Numbered from the stretch's first letter, positions 26,587 through 35,288 are shown. The stretch: 64,000 bases of DNA from Pirellulales bacterium (GCA_022844125.1 JALHMI010000013.1:218265-282264), one strand, 5' to 3'. Numbers and translations: made by a program. Notes: generated by a model not told the origin, from the sequence alone.

Positions 26587-27399
26587 GTGGGTAAGTTTTG
26601 GGCCTTAGTGTTCTTGCTCGTGCCCGTTTTGGGCGTGGCCTGCTTTGTATTCGCGCCGGTCTATCAGCACTGGCTCCCGATCGATGTCTCGCAAGAGGGG
26701 CACACGATCGATCACTTGTTCTATTTCATTCTCTGGCTCACCGGCGTGGTGTTCGTTGGCACCGAAATCGCCCTCTTTTGGTTCATGCTTCGCTATGATG
26801 GCGCCGCGAACCGCAAAGTGAATTACACGCACGGCAGCCACAGCCTGGAAATCATCTGGACGATCATTCCCGCGGCGACTTTGCTGTTCATTGCGATCTA
26901 CCAGATGAACGCCTGGGCCGACAGCAAGATTCGCAACCCTGCGGCCGGCCCCGACGGCATCCTGGGCACGGCAGACGATATGCCGCCCACGGTGGAAGTG
27001 ACCGCCCGGCAGTTCGAGTGGCGGTTGCGCTATCCCGGCAAGAACGGGATCCTGGGCGATCAGGACGACGTGCATGTGGTGAACGATCTGCGTCTGCCCG
27101 TGCAGGAAGAGATTCTGGTCGACCTGAAGAGCGCCGACGTCCTGCACAGCTTCTTTCTGCCGAACCTGCGCGTGAAGCAGGATGCCGTACCGGGCATGAA
27201 GATTCCAGTCTGGTTCCGCGCTACCGAAAAGGGCTCCTTCGACATCGTCTGTGCGGAGCTGTGCGGTTGGGGACACTACAAAATGAAGGGCCGCGTCACG
27301 TTCGTCTCTCGCGGAGAGTTCGACGAGTGGCTCGATGAAAAATATCGCGAGCAAACCGCCACGGTCGACTCGCAAGTGGCACAAGGGGACGTTGAATGA
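26587..27399 (+). CDS. coxB: Cytochrome c oxidase subunit II
   Basis: This 270-residue protein has a GTG start. Two membrane helices (about 5-25 and 45-68, with a further hydrophobic stretch near 90-105) precede a cupredoxin domain with a complete CuA site: H187, C222, E224, C226, H230 and M233. No cytochrome c is fused at the C-terminus, so it is an aa3 rather than caa3 type subunit. Two similar loops, DGILGTADD (about 123-131) and NGILGDQDD (about 153-161), flank the strand EVTARQFEWRL and look like a lineage-specific acidic insertion. The stop overlaps the coxA start (ATGA), so the two are translationally coupled. Confidence 0.95.
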   Translation: MGKFWALVFLLVPVLGVACFVFAPVYQHWLPIDVSQEGHTIDHLFYFILWLTGVVFVGTEIALFWFMLRYDGAANRKVNYTHGSHSLEIIWTIIPAATLLFIAIYQMNAWADSKIRNPAAGPDGILGTADDMPPTVEVTARQFEWRLRYPGKNGILGDQDDVHVVNDLRLPVQEEILVDLKSADVLHSFFLPNLRVKQDAVPGMKIPVWFRATEKGSFDIVCAELCGWGHYKMKGRVTFVSRGEFDEWLDEKYREQTATVDSQVAQGDVE

Positions 27400-29180
27400 G
27401 CTCCATTACGGTCGGTCACGCACACGATGATCACGCCGCACACGCACACGCGGGTGGCTTTCTGAGCACCTATGTGTTCAGCAAGGATCACAAGATCATC
27501 GGCCTGCAGTTTTTGTTTTCGACGTTGATCTGGTTTCTGATCGGCGGGCTTTTGGCGCTGGGCATTCGCTGGCAAGTGGCGTGGCCCTGGGCCGAGATGC
27601 CTGTGATTGGCAAGATGCTGTTCGCCAACGAAGGTGGCCAGATCTCGCCCGAGTTTTACACGATCCTGTTCACCATGCACGCCACGGTGATGATCTTCTT
27701 CGTGATCATCCCGATCCTGGCCGGGGCCTTCGGCAACTACCTGATTCCGCTGATGATCGGGGCCGACGATATGGCCTTCCCGACCATCAACATGCTCAGC
27801 TACTGGTTCATGTGGCCGGCGTTCATCGCCATCGGCTCCAGCTTCTTCGTCGAAGGGGGCGCCGCGAAAAGCGGCTGGACCAGCTATCCACCGCTTTCAC
27901 TCACCGACTGGAACGGTCAGACGCTCTGGCTCATCGGGCTTACGCTGGTGGGCGTCTCGTCGATGATGGGTTCGGTCAACTACATGACCACGATCATCCA
28001 AATGCGTGCGCCGGGCATGACCATGTTCCGGCTGCCGATGACGATCTGGGGCATGTTCATCACGGCCATCCTGCAGGCCTTTGCGCTGCCGGTGCTCACC
28101 GCCGCCGGCTTCATGCAACTTACCGATCGCATGTTCGGCACCGGCTTTTTCATTCCGGAAGGCTGGAGCGTCAACAACGCCGCCGCGGCCTCGGGCGGTG
28201 GCCAGCCGCTGCTGTGGCAGCACTTGTTCTGGTTCTATTCGCACCCGGCCGTATACATCATGATCCTGCCGGCGATGGGCATGGTTTCCGACATCATCGC
28301 CTGCTTCTCGCGCAAGCCGCTGTTCGGTTACAAGCCGATGGTGTACTCGATCGCCGGCATCGCGGGCCTGGGCTTCATCGTCTGGGGTCATCATATGTTC
28401 GTCTCGGGCATGAACCCCGCCCTGGGCATGACGTTCATGGTGTCGACGATGATGATCGCGCTCCCCTCGGCCATTAAGACCTTCAACTGGCTGGGCACGG
28501 TCTGGGGCGGTCACATTCAGTTCACCACGCCGATGCTGTTCGCCCTGTCGTTCGTGGCCATGTTCATCATCGGCGGCCTGTCGGGCATCTTCATGGCTGC
28601 CACCCCGGTGGACATCTTCATTCACGACACCTACTTTATCGTCGCCCACTTCCACTACGTGCTGTTTGCTGGCACGGCGATGGGCGTGTTCGGCGCAATC
28701 TACTTCTGGTTCCCCAAAATGTTTGGCCGGATGATGAACGAGACGGCGGGGAAGATTCACTTCTTCTTCACGTTCCTGTTCCTCAACGGCACCTTCTTCA
28801 CAATGCACATCCTGGGCGTGGTCGGGTTCCCGCGGCGACTCGCGGATCCGTACCACTACCAGACGTTCCACCACTTGCAGCCGCTGAACGAATTCATCAC
28901 CTACTGTGCGATCGGCATGGTCGCCGTACAGGTGATCTTCGCGGCGAACTTCATCCTGAGCATGTTCCTGGGGCCCAAGGCCGGCCGCAACCCGTGGCAT
29001 GCCAACGGTCTGGAATGGCAAGCCCCTAGCCCGCCGGGCCACGGCAACTTCGACTTCCAGCCGGTGATCTACCGCGGCCCGTACGAGTACAACTCGCCCG
29101 AGTCGAGCAAGGATTACTATCCGCAGAACGAACCGCCCCCGGGCGCGCATCCCGAGCCGCCGTCGCCGCCGATTTATTAG
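27396..29180 (+). CDS. coxA: Cytochrome c oxidase subunit I, A2-type haem-copper oxidase
   Basis: This 594-residue subunit holds haem a, haem a3 and CuB. The helix VI motif reads YSHPAVY (Y281 to Y287): H283 is a CuB ligand and Y287 the cross-linked tyrosine. The usual D-channel glutamate of HPEVY is alanine, with the preceding Tyr-Ser that defines A2-type oxidases. H332/H333 in WGHHMFVSG are the other CuB ligands. HFHYVLFAG carries the haem ligands. The N-terminus is His-rich (HAHDDHAAHAHAGG). The C-terminus ends in a Pro-rich tail. It overlaps coxB by four nt and is followed 42 nt later by haem A synthase. Confidence 0.97.
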   Translation: MSSITVGHAHDDHAAHAHAGGFLSTYVFSKDHKIIGLQFLFSTLIWFLIGGLLALGIRWQVAWPWAEMPVIGKMLFANEGGQISPEFYTILFTMHATVMIFFVIIPILAGAFGNYLIPLMIGADDMAFPTINMLSYWFMWPAFIAIGSSFFVEGGAAKSGWTSYPPLSLTDWNGQTLWLIGLTLVGVSSMMGSVNYMTTIIQMRAPGMTMFRLPMTIWGMFITAILQAFALPVLTAAGFMQLTDRMFGTGFFIPEGWSVNNAAAASGGGQPLLWQHLFWFYSHPAVYIMILPAMGMVSDIIACFSRKPLFGYKPMVYSIAGIAGLGFIVWGHHMFVSGMNPALGMTFMVSTMMIALPSAIKTFNWLGTVWGGHIQFTTPMLFALSFVAMFIIGGLSGIFMAATPVDIFIHDTYFIVAHFHYVLFAGTAMGVFGAIYFWFPKMFGRMMNETAGKIHFFFTFLFLNGTFFTMHILGVVGFPRRLADPYHYQTFHHLQPLNEFITYCAIGMVAVQVIFAANFILSMFLGPKAGRNPWHANGLEWQAPSPPGHGNFDFQPVIYRGPYEYNSPESSKDYYPQNEPPPGAHPEPPSPPIY

Positions 29181-29222
29181 TGATCTCGTTTCGCCCAACC
29201 GCAATCCAATCCGAATCGCACC

Positions 29223-30263
29223 GTGAACCCCGCCGCCCAACAACTTGAAAGCCCTTGGCCCCATCGCTGGGCCGTGGCGTTGGTCTGCGCGACGTTCCCG
29301 ATGATTTGGATCGGCGGTCTGGTAACGACGACGGGCGCCGGCATGGCCGTGCCCGACTGGCCGAACACCTATGGATACAACCTGTTCCTGTATCCATGGC
29401 AGACCTGGGTCTTTGGCCCCTGGAAGCTGTTCATCGAGCATGGTCACCGGCTATTCGGCACCGTGGTCGGCATGATCGCGATCGGCTTCCTGGCGTCCGC
29501 GTTGTGGTGCCAGAAACGTGCGGCTTTACGCTGGCTGGCGCTCGTGGCGCTGGTCGGAGTTATAGGACAGGGAATCCTTGGCGGCATGCGAGTACGCATG
29601 AATGAGGTGACGCTGGCCCAGATTCACGGCTGCGTCGGCCCGGCCTTCTTCGCCTTCGCGGTCGTTTGTGCCGTGGTCACGTCTAGTCGCTGGCGTGAAG
29701 CTGAAGCGCCAACCGGTGCCGGCATTGCCAGGATCGAACGCCTCGCCGTGATCATCACACTGCTGGCAATGCTGCAAATCGTCCTCGGCTCATTCCTCAG
29801 GCATCTGCCCACGGGAGCGCGGCCGGGCGACTTTCGCCTCGCACTGTGGTTCCACCTGTTCGTGGCGGTCGGCCTGTGGGCTCACATTGCGTTGATCACG
29901 TTTCGCGTGTGGCGGGGGTTCCGCGATGAGCGTTGGCTGCGAGCGCCAGCGACTCGGCTCTCAATCCTGATCCTGTTGCAAGTCTTGCTGGGTCTCGGCA
30001 CGTGGGTCGCCAAGTATGGTTTCCCCGGCTGGATGAGCGGTTTCGAATTTGCAGCCGCCTATCGCCCCACGGCCGACAGTATTGGCCAGGTCGTCATGGC
30101 CACGACGCATGTCGCGATCGGCTCGCTGATCCTGGCCACCAGCACATTGCTCGCGATGCGAGCCTGGCGGCTTAGTTCGCTGGCCGCCCTGGCGAACTCC
30201 AAGTCCGAACCAGTTCGACGAACTCTGAATACACCCAAGCTGCTGATGGAGGTTGCCCGATGA
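29223..30263 (+). CDS. ctaA: Haem A synthase (COX15/CtaA family)
   Basis: This 346-residue, eight-helix membrane protein should convert haem O to haem A for the oxidase encoded next to it. The family motif EHGHRLFG (E72, H73, H75) and further helix histidines H135, H211 and H296 can bind the two haems. GGLVTTTGAGMAVPDWP near residue 31 is the characteristic N-terminal loop. The start is GTG. The stop overlaps the ctaB start (ATGA). I used the ctaA name because the product is unambiguous; whether it is the longer two-domain form is supported by the internal repeat of helices. Confidence 0.93.
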   Translation: MNPAAQQLESPWPHRWAVALVCATFPMIWIGGLVTTTGAGMAVPDWPNTYGYNLFLYPWQTWVFGPWKLFIEHGHRLFGTVVGMIAIGFLASALWCQKRAALRWLALVALVGVIGQGILGGMRVRMNEVTLAQIHGCVGPAFFAFAVVCAVVTSSRWREAEAPTGAGIARIERLAVIITLLAMLQIVLGSFLRHLPTGARPGDFRLALWFHLFVAVGLWAHIALITFRVWRGFRDERWLRAPATRLSILILLQVLLGLGTWVAKYGFPGWMSGFEFAAAYRPTADSIGQVVMATTHVAIGSLILATSTLLAMRAWRLSSLAALANSKSEPVRRTLNTPKLLMEVAR

Positions 30264-31159
30264 GCATGCCGTCAGTCGCCATTACGGATCGGGCCGGCCT
30301 GCTTTCGCGCATCGCCGACTACGTTGAACTCACCAAGCCGAAGATCGCCGTGATGGTCCTGGTGACCGTGGCCGTGGCCGCGTTTGTCGCGAACTGGGGT
30401 CCGCCCGCCGGTTGGCTCCTGGCGCACACGCTCATCGGCACGGCGCTTGTTGCTGCCAGCGCCAGCGCGTTCAACCAATGGATCGAACGTGATACCGACG
30501 CACTGATGGTTCGCACAGCCGATCGGCCATTGCCGGCTGGCCGCCTGAGCGGCGCGCAGGTGATTACTTTCGGCGCCGTCACGATCGTGCTTGGCGTGAT
30601 CTACCTGGCCGCCTGTGTCAGCCTGCTGACTGCGGCATTGGGAGTGTTGACCTGGGCGATGTATGTCGTTATCTACACACCGCTCAAGCGACGCACTTCC
30701 GCGAATACTGCCGTCGGCGCTGTGGCCGGTGCGCTACCCGTGCTGATGGGTTGGACTGCCGTCGGAGCGCCGCTCGACCTGCGTGCCTGGTCGCTGTTCC
30801 TGATCGTGTTTCTCTGGCAGTTCCCGCACTTCATGGCGATCGCCTGGATTTACCGGCGCGATTACGACGGCGCGGGACTGAAGATGCTCAGCACGGTCGA
30901 CCCCAGTGGCATGCGTGCTGGCGTGCAGGCGATCCTGGCGGCTCTCGTGTTGGTTCCGGTGAGCCTGGTTCCGTGCCTGGCTTCGCCGGCGGGCGGGTTT
31001 TTGCTGGTGTGGGCGCTGGTGCTGGGCGTTGCTCAGTTTGCCTGTGCCGTCGCGTTCTTTGCACAGCTCAGTGACTCGTCAGCTCGACGTTTACTGTATG
31101 CGTCGCTGGTTTACCTGCCGGCAATGATGGGACTTCTCGCACTGGGCCCCTTGGCCTGA
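30260..31159 (+). CDS. ctaB: Protohaem IX farnesyltransferase (haem O synthase)
   Basis: This 299-residue UbiA-type prenyltransferase attaches farnesyl to haem b, the step before haem A synthase. The first Asp-rich motif region NQWIERDTDALMVRTADRPL (N72 to L91) is textbook for CtaB/CyoE, and YTPLKRRTSANT and FPHFMAIAWIYRRDYDGAG supply the second region. Nine membrane helices are expected. It is coupled to ctaA by a four-nt overlap. Subunit III follows 78 nt later. Confidence 0.95.
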   Translation: MSMPSVAITDRAGLLSRIADYVELTKPKIAVMVLVTVAVAAFVANWGPPAGWLLAHTLIGTALVAASASAFNQWIERDTDALMVRTADRPLPAGRLSGAQVITFGAVTIVLGVIYLAACVSLLTAALGVLTWAMYVVIYTPLKRRTSANTAVGAVAGALPVLMGWTAVGAPLDLRAWSLFLIVFLWQFPHFMAIAWIYRRDYDGAGLKMLSTVDPSGMRAGVQAILAALVLVPVSLVPCLASPAGGFLLVWALVLGVAQFACAVAFFAQLSDSSARRLLYASLVYLPAMMGLLALGPLA

Positions 31160-31237
31160 CGTGCTGACGATAATCAAAGCGAAGATAACAGAACCAAGCG
31201 AAGCTTAGGCGACTTTAGAGAGGTTAGAGAGAACAAC

Positions 31238-32239
31238 ATGGCCACTGCCCATGCAACCGCCCACGACGATCACGCACACGGCCACGTGGGCCTGGAGTAT
31301 CACCCGGGCTTACCGATTTCCAACGGCAAGCTGATTGTGTGGTTGTTCTTGTCGACGGAGATCATGTTCTTCGCCGGGCTGATTGGCACGTACATCGTGC
31401 TGCGGTTCGGTGCTCCAACCTGGCCGCTGCCGCACGAAGTGCACTTGAGTGAGCCAATCGGGGCGTTCAACACCTTCGTGCTGATTTGTTCCAGCGTCAG
31501 CGTCGTGCTGTGCATGGAGTCGGCCAAGAAGAACAACACCTCGGCCGCCAAGGGCTGGCTTTTGACCACCTTCGTGCTGGGCTGTGTCTTCCTCGGCGTG
31601 AAGATGTACGAATACAACGCCAAGTTCTCGCACGGCATTTATCCTGCATTGCCTCACAGCCGGATCTACGAAAAGGCCAACTTGAACTACGCTTCCGCGG
31701 TTCGTCTACGGCTGGAGGCGCTTCGTAGCGGCCTCGACGCCGAGAGCGCCGCGATTAAGGAACGCTATGCCGAAGATCCTGCGGGGCTGGAGCAGAATGC
31801 GGACCTGGCCGAGATCAACGAGCGATTGGCGCTCGTGTCCAAGTTGACGGCCGACGCCCAGGCGGTCGAAACCACCGCCGCGACCGCCAATAACATCATC
31901 GCGTCGCGGGCGGCGCTCAACGGACTGGCCAACAAGATCATGCCGCTGGGGCATCATCCCGGCGACGAGTCAGGCGACGCTCATCATGGGCTGAATGACG
32001 AGCACCCCTGGCTCAAGCTGCCAATCGTAATTCCCGGCGGAAATATGTGGGCCAGCACTTATTTCCTGCTGACCGGCTTCCACGCCATTCACGTGATCGT
32101 TGGACTGATCGTGTTCGCGATGATGATCCCGATGACGCTCGGCGTGATGGCTACCGGGTTCATCGAGAACATTGGCCTCTACTGGCACTTCGTCGACCTA
32201 GTCTGGATCTTTTTGTTCCCACTGTTGTACCTGTTCTAG
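31238..32239 (+). CDS. coxC: Cytochrome c oxidase subunit III with a large internal insertion
   Basis: This 333-residue protein has subunit III features at both ends: [22 protein letters not shown] (helices near 32-55) and, at the C-terminus, [12 protein letters not shown] and [17 protein letters not shown]. Between the helices ending near residue 130 and starting near 262 lies an extra hydrophilic, helical segment of about 120 residues rich in Ala, Glu and Leu, with a His-rich end ([13 protein letters not shown]). Ordinary short bacterial subunit III proteins lack this. The N-terminus is also His-rich. GAGAGG and a purine-rich tract precede the ATG. Confidence 0.93.
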   Translation: MATAHATAHDDHAHGHVGLEYHPGLPISNGKLIVWLFLSTEIMFFAGLIGTYIVLRFGAPTWPLPHEVHLSEPIGAFNTFVLICSSVSVVLCMESAKKNNTSAAKGWLLTTFVLGCVFLGVKMYEYNAKFSHGIYPALPHSRIYEKANLNYASAVRLRLEALRSGLDAESAAIKERYAEDPAGLEQNADLAEINERLALVSKLTADAQAVETTAATANNIIASRAALNGLANKIMPLGHHPGDESGDAHHGLNDEHPWLKLPIVIPGGNMWASTYFLLTGFHAIHVIVGLIVFAMMIPMTLGVMATGFIENIGLYWHFVDLVWIFLFPLLYLF

Positions 32240-32296
32240 ACCGCTCGATTCACGGACAGAAACACTAATCACGCGCAAGCGCGGAGTTTGAGAATT

Positions 32297-32749
32297 ATGA
32301 CGCACCACGGCCACCAGCATGTCCACGGCTCGATGCATGATGACGCCCACGCCGGCGATCACGGCCACGACGTCGGCATCTCGAAGTACATCTACGTCTT
32401 TCTTGCCTTGTGTGTGCTGACCGGCGCGTCGTTCTTCACTTATTCTTCGCTCTGGCCGTTCCATAGCCAGCCCGCCATCGGCTGGACGTTCATGATGGCC
32501 GTCTCGTGCACGAAGGCGATGCTCGTGATCCTGTTCTTCATGCACGTGAAGTACGAAGCGAACTGGAAGTACGTGCTCACGATTCCGGCCGCGTTCATGT
32601 CGCTGTTTCTGCTGCTGGCCCTGGTCCCGGACATTGGAATGCGCAGCCGCTGGACGGCCGAAGAACGCCAGCAGTTCATGGCCGAACCGCGCGACGCGGG
32701 ACACGGCGAAGAACATCCAGAAGAACACGCCGAGCCGGCCGCCCACTAG
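32297..32749 (+). CDS. Cytochrome c oxidase subunit IV (prokaryotic, CoxD/CyoD-like)
   Basis: A TTG nine nt upstream would also open the frame; I chose the ATG at 32297, which gives 150 residues and lies 11 nt after GGAG. Three membrane helices follow (about 30-50, 60-85, 95-115), with the family-like MMAVSCTKAMLVILFFMHVKY. The first 28 residues contain nine histidines (HHGHQHVHG and HDDAHAGDHGHD). The C-terminal tail is acidic with more histidines. Small subunit IV proteins stabilise the oxidase. It follows subunit III by 57 nt. Confidence 0.88.
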   Translation: MTHHGHQHVHGSMHDDAHAGDHGHDVGISKYIYVFLALCVLTGASFFTYSSLWPFHSQPAIGWTFMMAVSCTKAMLVILFFMHVKYEANWKYVLTIPAAFMSLFLLLALVPDIGMRSRWTAEERQQFMAEPRDAGHGEEHPEEHAEPAAH

Positions 32750-32859
32750 CGAAACCTCGCGGTCAGGATGATCCCCGGCGGCTCCGCCAGCGTAGTAACT
32801 AGAGTGCGGCTGAGCTGGTTTCAGTTCGGCCGCGATTTGTGCCGGGGAATGAGGCTCAC

Positions 32860-33588
32860 ATGAATTCGGCCGCAAGATATTGGGTTGCTCTCGTCGCGGT
32901 GCTGGCCGGCGTTTACGGTTCGTTCATTCTCTGGCGCAGCGGCCAGGAAGCGAACCAGCCGCCGGGCGGTGCCACATCAATTACCGTGAATCGACCTGCT
33001 GGCGACTCCAATCAAGAGACGCTCTCCGACGGACCCGTTGCACCGTTCAAGCTCATCGATCAGGACGGCAACGAATTTGATACCAGCCAGCTCGACGGCA
33101 AGGTCTGGGTCGCCAGCTTTTTCTTCACCAACTGCCCGGCGATCTGTTGGCGAATGAATCAGGCCCTCGCCGCCTGGCAGCATACACACCCCGATTCGGA
33201 CATCCACTTCGTCAGCATCACTTGCGATCCGGACAACGACACGCCGGCCGCGCTCAAGAAGTACGCCGAGCACTTCAAGGCCGACCCCAAGCGGTGGACC
33301 TTCCTGACCGGTGACATGAGCGAGATCCAGAAGATCGGCCAGAAGTCGTTCCACATCGCGGTAGTGAAAGGCGATCACACGGATCGCGCCTGCGTCGTCG
33401 ACAAGAGCGGCAAGATTCGCGGCCGCTTTCGGCTCACCGAACCGGATCAGGCCGAGATGCTCGATCGACTGCTGATGATCGTGGAAGGCGAAGCCGCGCC
33501 AGCGAAATCGGAACCCGCAGAGTCGATAAGTCCCGCGGCGGCCGAGATACCGGCCGAACCGATGGCGTCCGTTGCTGCACAACAGTAG
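32860..33588 (+). CDS. SCO1/SenC-family copper chaperone of the oxidase
   Basis: The ATG at 32860 has GAGG five nt in front and gives 242 residues; a GTG 21 nt upstream is the alternative. One N-terminal membrane helix (about 7-25) anchors a thioredoxin-fold domain. The copper-binding CxxxC is C92-P-A-I-C96, and a histidine (H165 or H173, in SFHIAVVKGDHTDR) would complete the site. ITCDPDNDTPAALKKYA is typical of the family. SCO proteins help load CuA of subunit II, consistent with the position. The last 35 residues are a disordered Ala/Pro/Glu tail. The DUF420 gene follows after 43 nt. Confidence 0.93.
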   Translation: MNSAARYWVALVAVLAGVYGSFILWRSGQEANQPPGGATSITVNRPAGDSNQETLSDGPVAPFKLIDQDGNEFDTSQLDGKVWVASFFFTNCPAICWRMNQALAAWQHTHPDSDIHFVSITCDPDNDTPAALKKYAEHFKADPKRWTFLTGDMSEIQKIGQKSFHIAVVKGDHTDRACVVDKSGKIRGRFRLTEPDQAEMLDRLLMIVEGEAAPAKSEPAESISPAAAEIPAEPMASVAAQQ

Positions 33589-33631
33589 CCGAGGCAGGCT
33601 GTCCTTCATTCTCGCGCTGCCCCAGCCAAAT

Positions 33632-34102
33632 ATGCCTACCGTCGAACAACTACCGGCCCTGAATGCCACGCTCAACGGGCTGGCGGCAGTCATGCTGGTC
33701 GTCGGCTGGGTGTTGATCAAACGCGGCCAGGTAATCGCCCACCGCAATACCATGCTGGCGGCGTTCGGCGTCTCGGTGCTGTTCTTGATCTCATACCTGG
33801 TCTACCACTTCAACGTCGGAAGCGTAAGGTTCACCGGGCCGTCCGGTGTCCGCACGCTCTACCTGGTGATCTTGTTTACGCACATCGTCCTGGCGGCGAC
33901 CGTCCCGTTCCTGGCCGTCATCACGATTTACCTGGGGCTCAAGGACCGCCGGGCGAAACATCTTCAATTCGCCCGCTGGACCTTTCCGATATGGCTTTAT
34001 GTATCCGTCACGGGCGTAGTGATTTATGTGATGCTGTACCATCTCTACCCGGCAGCCTCCGCAGCTTCTATAATGCGGGTGTCGCAGGTGGGGCTGCTTT
34101 GA
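33632..34102 (+). CDS. DUF420 membrane protein
   Basis: The ATG at 33632 gives 156 residues with four membrane helices. DUF420 (YozB/CtaM-like) proteins sit in cytochrome oxidase clusters and are thought to aid its maturation. LPALNATLNGLAAVMLVVGW at the N-terminus, IAHRNTMLAAF, YHFNVG and HIVLAATVPFLAVITIYLGL are the conserved segments, with helix histidines that could bind haem or metal. A longer frame from a TTG at 33572 would overlap the SCO gene and was rejected. A gap of 41 nt separates it from the CPSC protein. Confidence 0.87.
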   Translation: MPTVEQLPALNATLNGLAAVMLVVGWVLIKRGQVIAHRNTMLAAFGVSVLFLISYLVYHFNVGSVRFTGPSGVRTLYLVILFTHIVLAATVPFLAVITIYLGLKDRRAKHLQFARWTFPIWLYVSVTGVVIYVMLYHLYPAASAASIMRVSQVGLL

Positions 34103-34143
34103 TCGCGAATTGAATTAGCGTCTTGTGGAAAGGCTGAAATGCC

Positions 34144-34431
34144 ATGAATCGCCGAATTGCCAAAGTCCTGGGAACCTTGATCTGCCTGACCCTCGTGCTG
34201 GCCGTAGCTTCCATCGCTTCGGCGTGCCCCAGTTGCCAAACGGCACTCGGCAACGACAGCTCGCAGGGGGATCTGGCGCGCGGCATCTACTACAGCATCC
34301 TGTTCATGATGGCGATGCCATTCGCGATTGTCGGCACCTTCGGCGGTCTGGCCTATCGCGTCATCAAGCGCGAGCAGCGCCGCCAGGCGGAGCAGAAGGC
34401 GCACGAATCGAGCGAGTCGACCGAGAAGTAA
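34144..34431 (+). CDS. Small CPSC membrane protein at the end of the oxidase operon
   Basis: This 95-residue protein has a signal-like helix (7-26), then C28-P-S-C31, a second membrane helix (about 50-70) and a basic/acidic cytoplasmic tail. A CxxC immediately after the export signal, as the last gene of an oxidase cluster, suggests a thiol or metal-handling role in assembly, but this is inference. I recognise no named family. Confidence 0.75.
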   Translation: MNRRIAKVLGTLICLTLVLAVASIASACPSCQTALGNDSSQGDLARGIYYSILFMMAMPFAIVGTFGGLAYRVIKREQRRQAEQKAHESSESTEK

Positions 34432-34455
34432 ACTCGCGCAGCGTACTGGGCATGT

Positions 34456-34869
34456 CTAGCGGGGATACGGTTCTTTGACATCGCCTCGCGACTCGACTGG
34501 CAGTGGATCCCAATAGTGATCGAAACCCAGCCAGATGCTGCGCGCGTACCGGAAGAACCACACCGGAAACACTGCCGCGAATCCGGCCACCAGCCACAAC
34601 GCAGTTTGCGGTTCGACCCAGCCGGTGAAAAAGAGCGTGAAATACAGGATCGTAACAAGCAGCGCGGTCAGCCCGTAGTTCACGTAGATCGAGCCCAGGA
34701 AGTATCCCGGCTCGCGTTCATATTTGAGGCCGCACTCGAGGCACTCGGGGTGCATCCGAATCCAGTTCGCGAAGAGCTTTGATTTGCCGCACTGGGGGCA
34801 GCGCAGCCGCCAAGCCCGGGCAAGCGTGGTCCCGTAAGATCGTTGCGAGCTAGGAAGCGGTGATTCCAC
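34456..34869 (-). CDS. DUF983 zinc-ribbon membrane protein
   Basis: This 137-residue protein has a zinc ribbon at its N-terminus (C24, C27, C43, C46: RCPQCGKSKLF and PECLECGLKY) and two membrane helices. EREPGYFLGSIYVNYGLT is the DUF983 signature. DUF983 genes often lie near cytochrome oxidase genes in alphaproteobacteria and planctomycetes; function is unknown. It is convergent with the oxidase operon, 24 nt from the CPSC gene. Confidence 0.87.
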   Translation of the reverse strand: MESPLPSSQRSYGTTLARAWRLRCPQCGKSKLFANWIRMHPECLECGLKYEREPGYFLGSIYVNYGLTALLVTILYFTLFFTGWVEPQTALWLVAGFAAVFPVWFFRYARSIWLGFDHYWDPLPVESRGDVKEPYPR

Positions 34870-35027
34870 GATGATTGGTTCCCATTATAGGTTCTCCCGG
34901 CAGAATTCCATGCCACTTGCCGCCCTGGAAAGGGACGGAGCAAACCAAGCGTGGAATCTGTGAACAGCCTTCTAGTATGATAGTCATCTCCGCCGTACGG
35001 CAGTGATCCTATCGAGAGACTTCCGAA

Positions 35028-35195
35028 ATGCGCAGTGTTGGTCGTGCCATGCAGTTGTTGGGCCTGGCGCTTGCTCCCGTAGGGATCTTCCTGCAACTCG
35101 CGCAGCGAATTTCGGTCGCCCAGCTCCTGCTGATGGGTCTCGGGCTGCTGAGCCTGTTCTATATTGGCCGCATCATCGAGGGTTACTCTCGCTAA
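35028..35195 (+). CDS. Small hydrophobic protein of 55 residues
   Basis: An ATG at 35028 opens a 56-codon frame ending at TAA 35193-35195. The product starts MRSVGRAMQLLGLALAPVG and contains two hydrophobic helices with polar ends (IFLQLAQRI, then QLLLMGLGLLSLFYIGRII), so it would span the membrane. The sequence in front is purine-rich (GAGAGAC). I recognise the style of short planctomycete membrane proteins but no family. It stands alone between DUF983 and the propeller gene. Confidence 0.6.
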   Translation: MRSVGRAMQLLGLALAPVGIFLQLAQRISVAQLLLMGLGLLSLFYIGRIIEGYSR

Positions 35196-35259
35196 TCCCG
35201 GTGCGGCTGGGTCTCGGCGGCAAAACCCCGCCGCGCCAACGAGTGGCCCGATTTCGTTC

Positions 35260-35288
35260 TTTCCGCCAGCAGTCAGCGGACCTATAAT
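35260..35288 (+). promoter_or_regulatory. Candidate promoter of the TPR/PQQ-propeller gene
   Basis: A perfect TATAAT (35283-35288) lies 17 nt after TTTCCG (35260-35265, a weak -35). Transcription would begin near 35295, leaving a leader of about 115 nt. Confidence 0.45.

Noticed and set aside
27897..29447. 516-residue open frame antisense to coxA
   Set aside because: It is a high-GC shadow: His/Arg/Gln-rich composition, no domain, and it lies under a gene with clear catalytic motifs.
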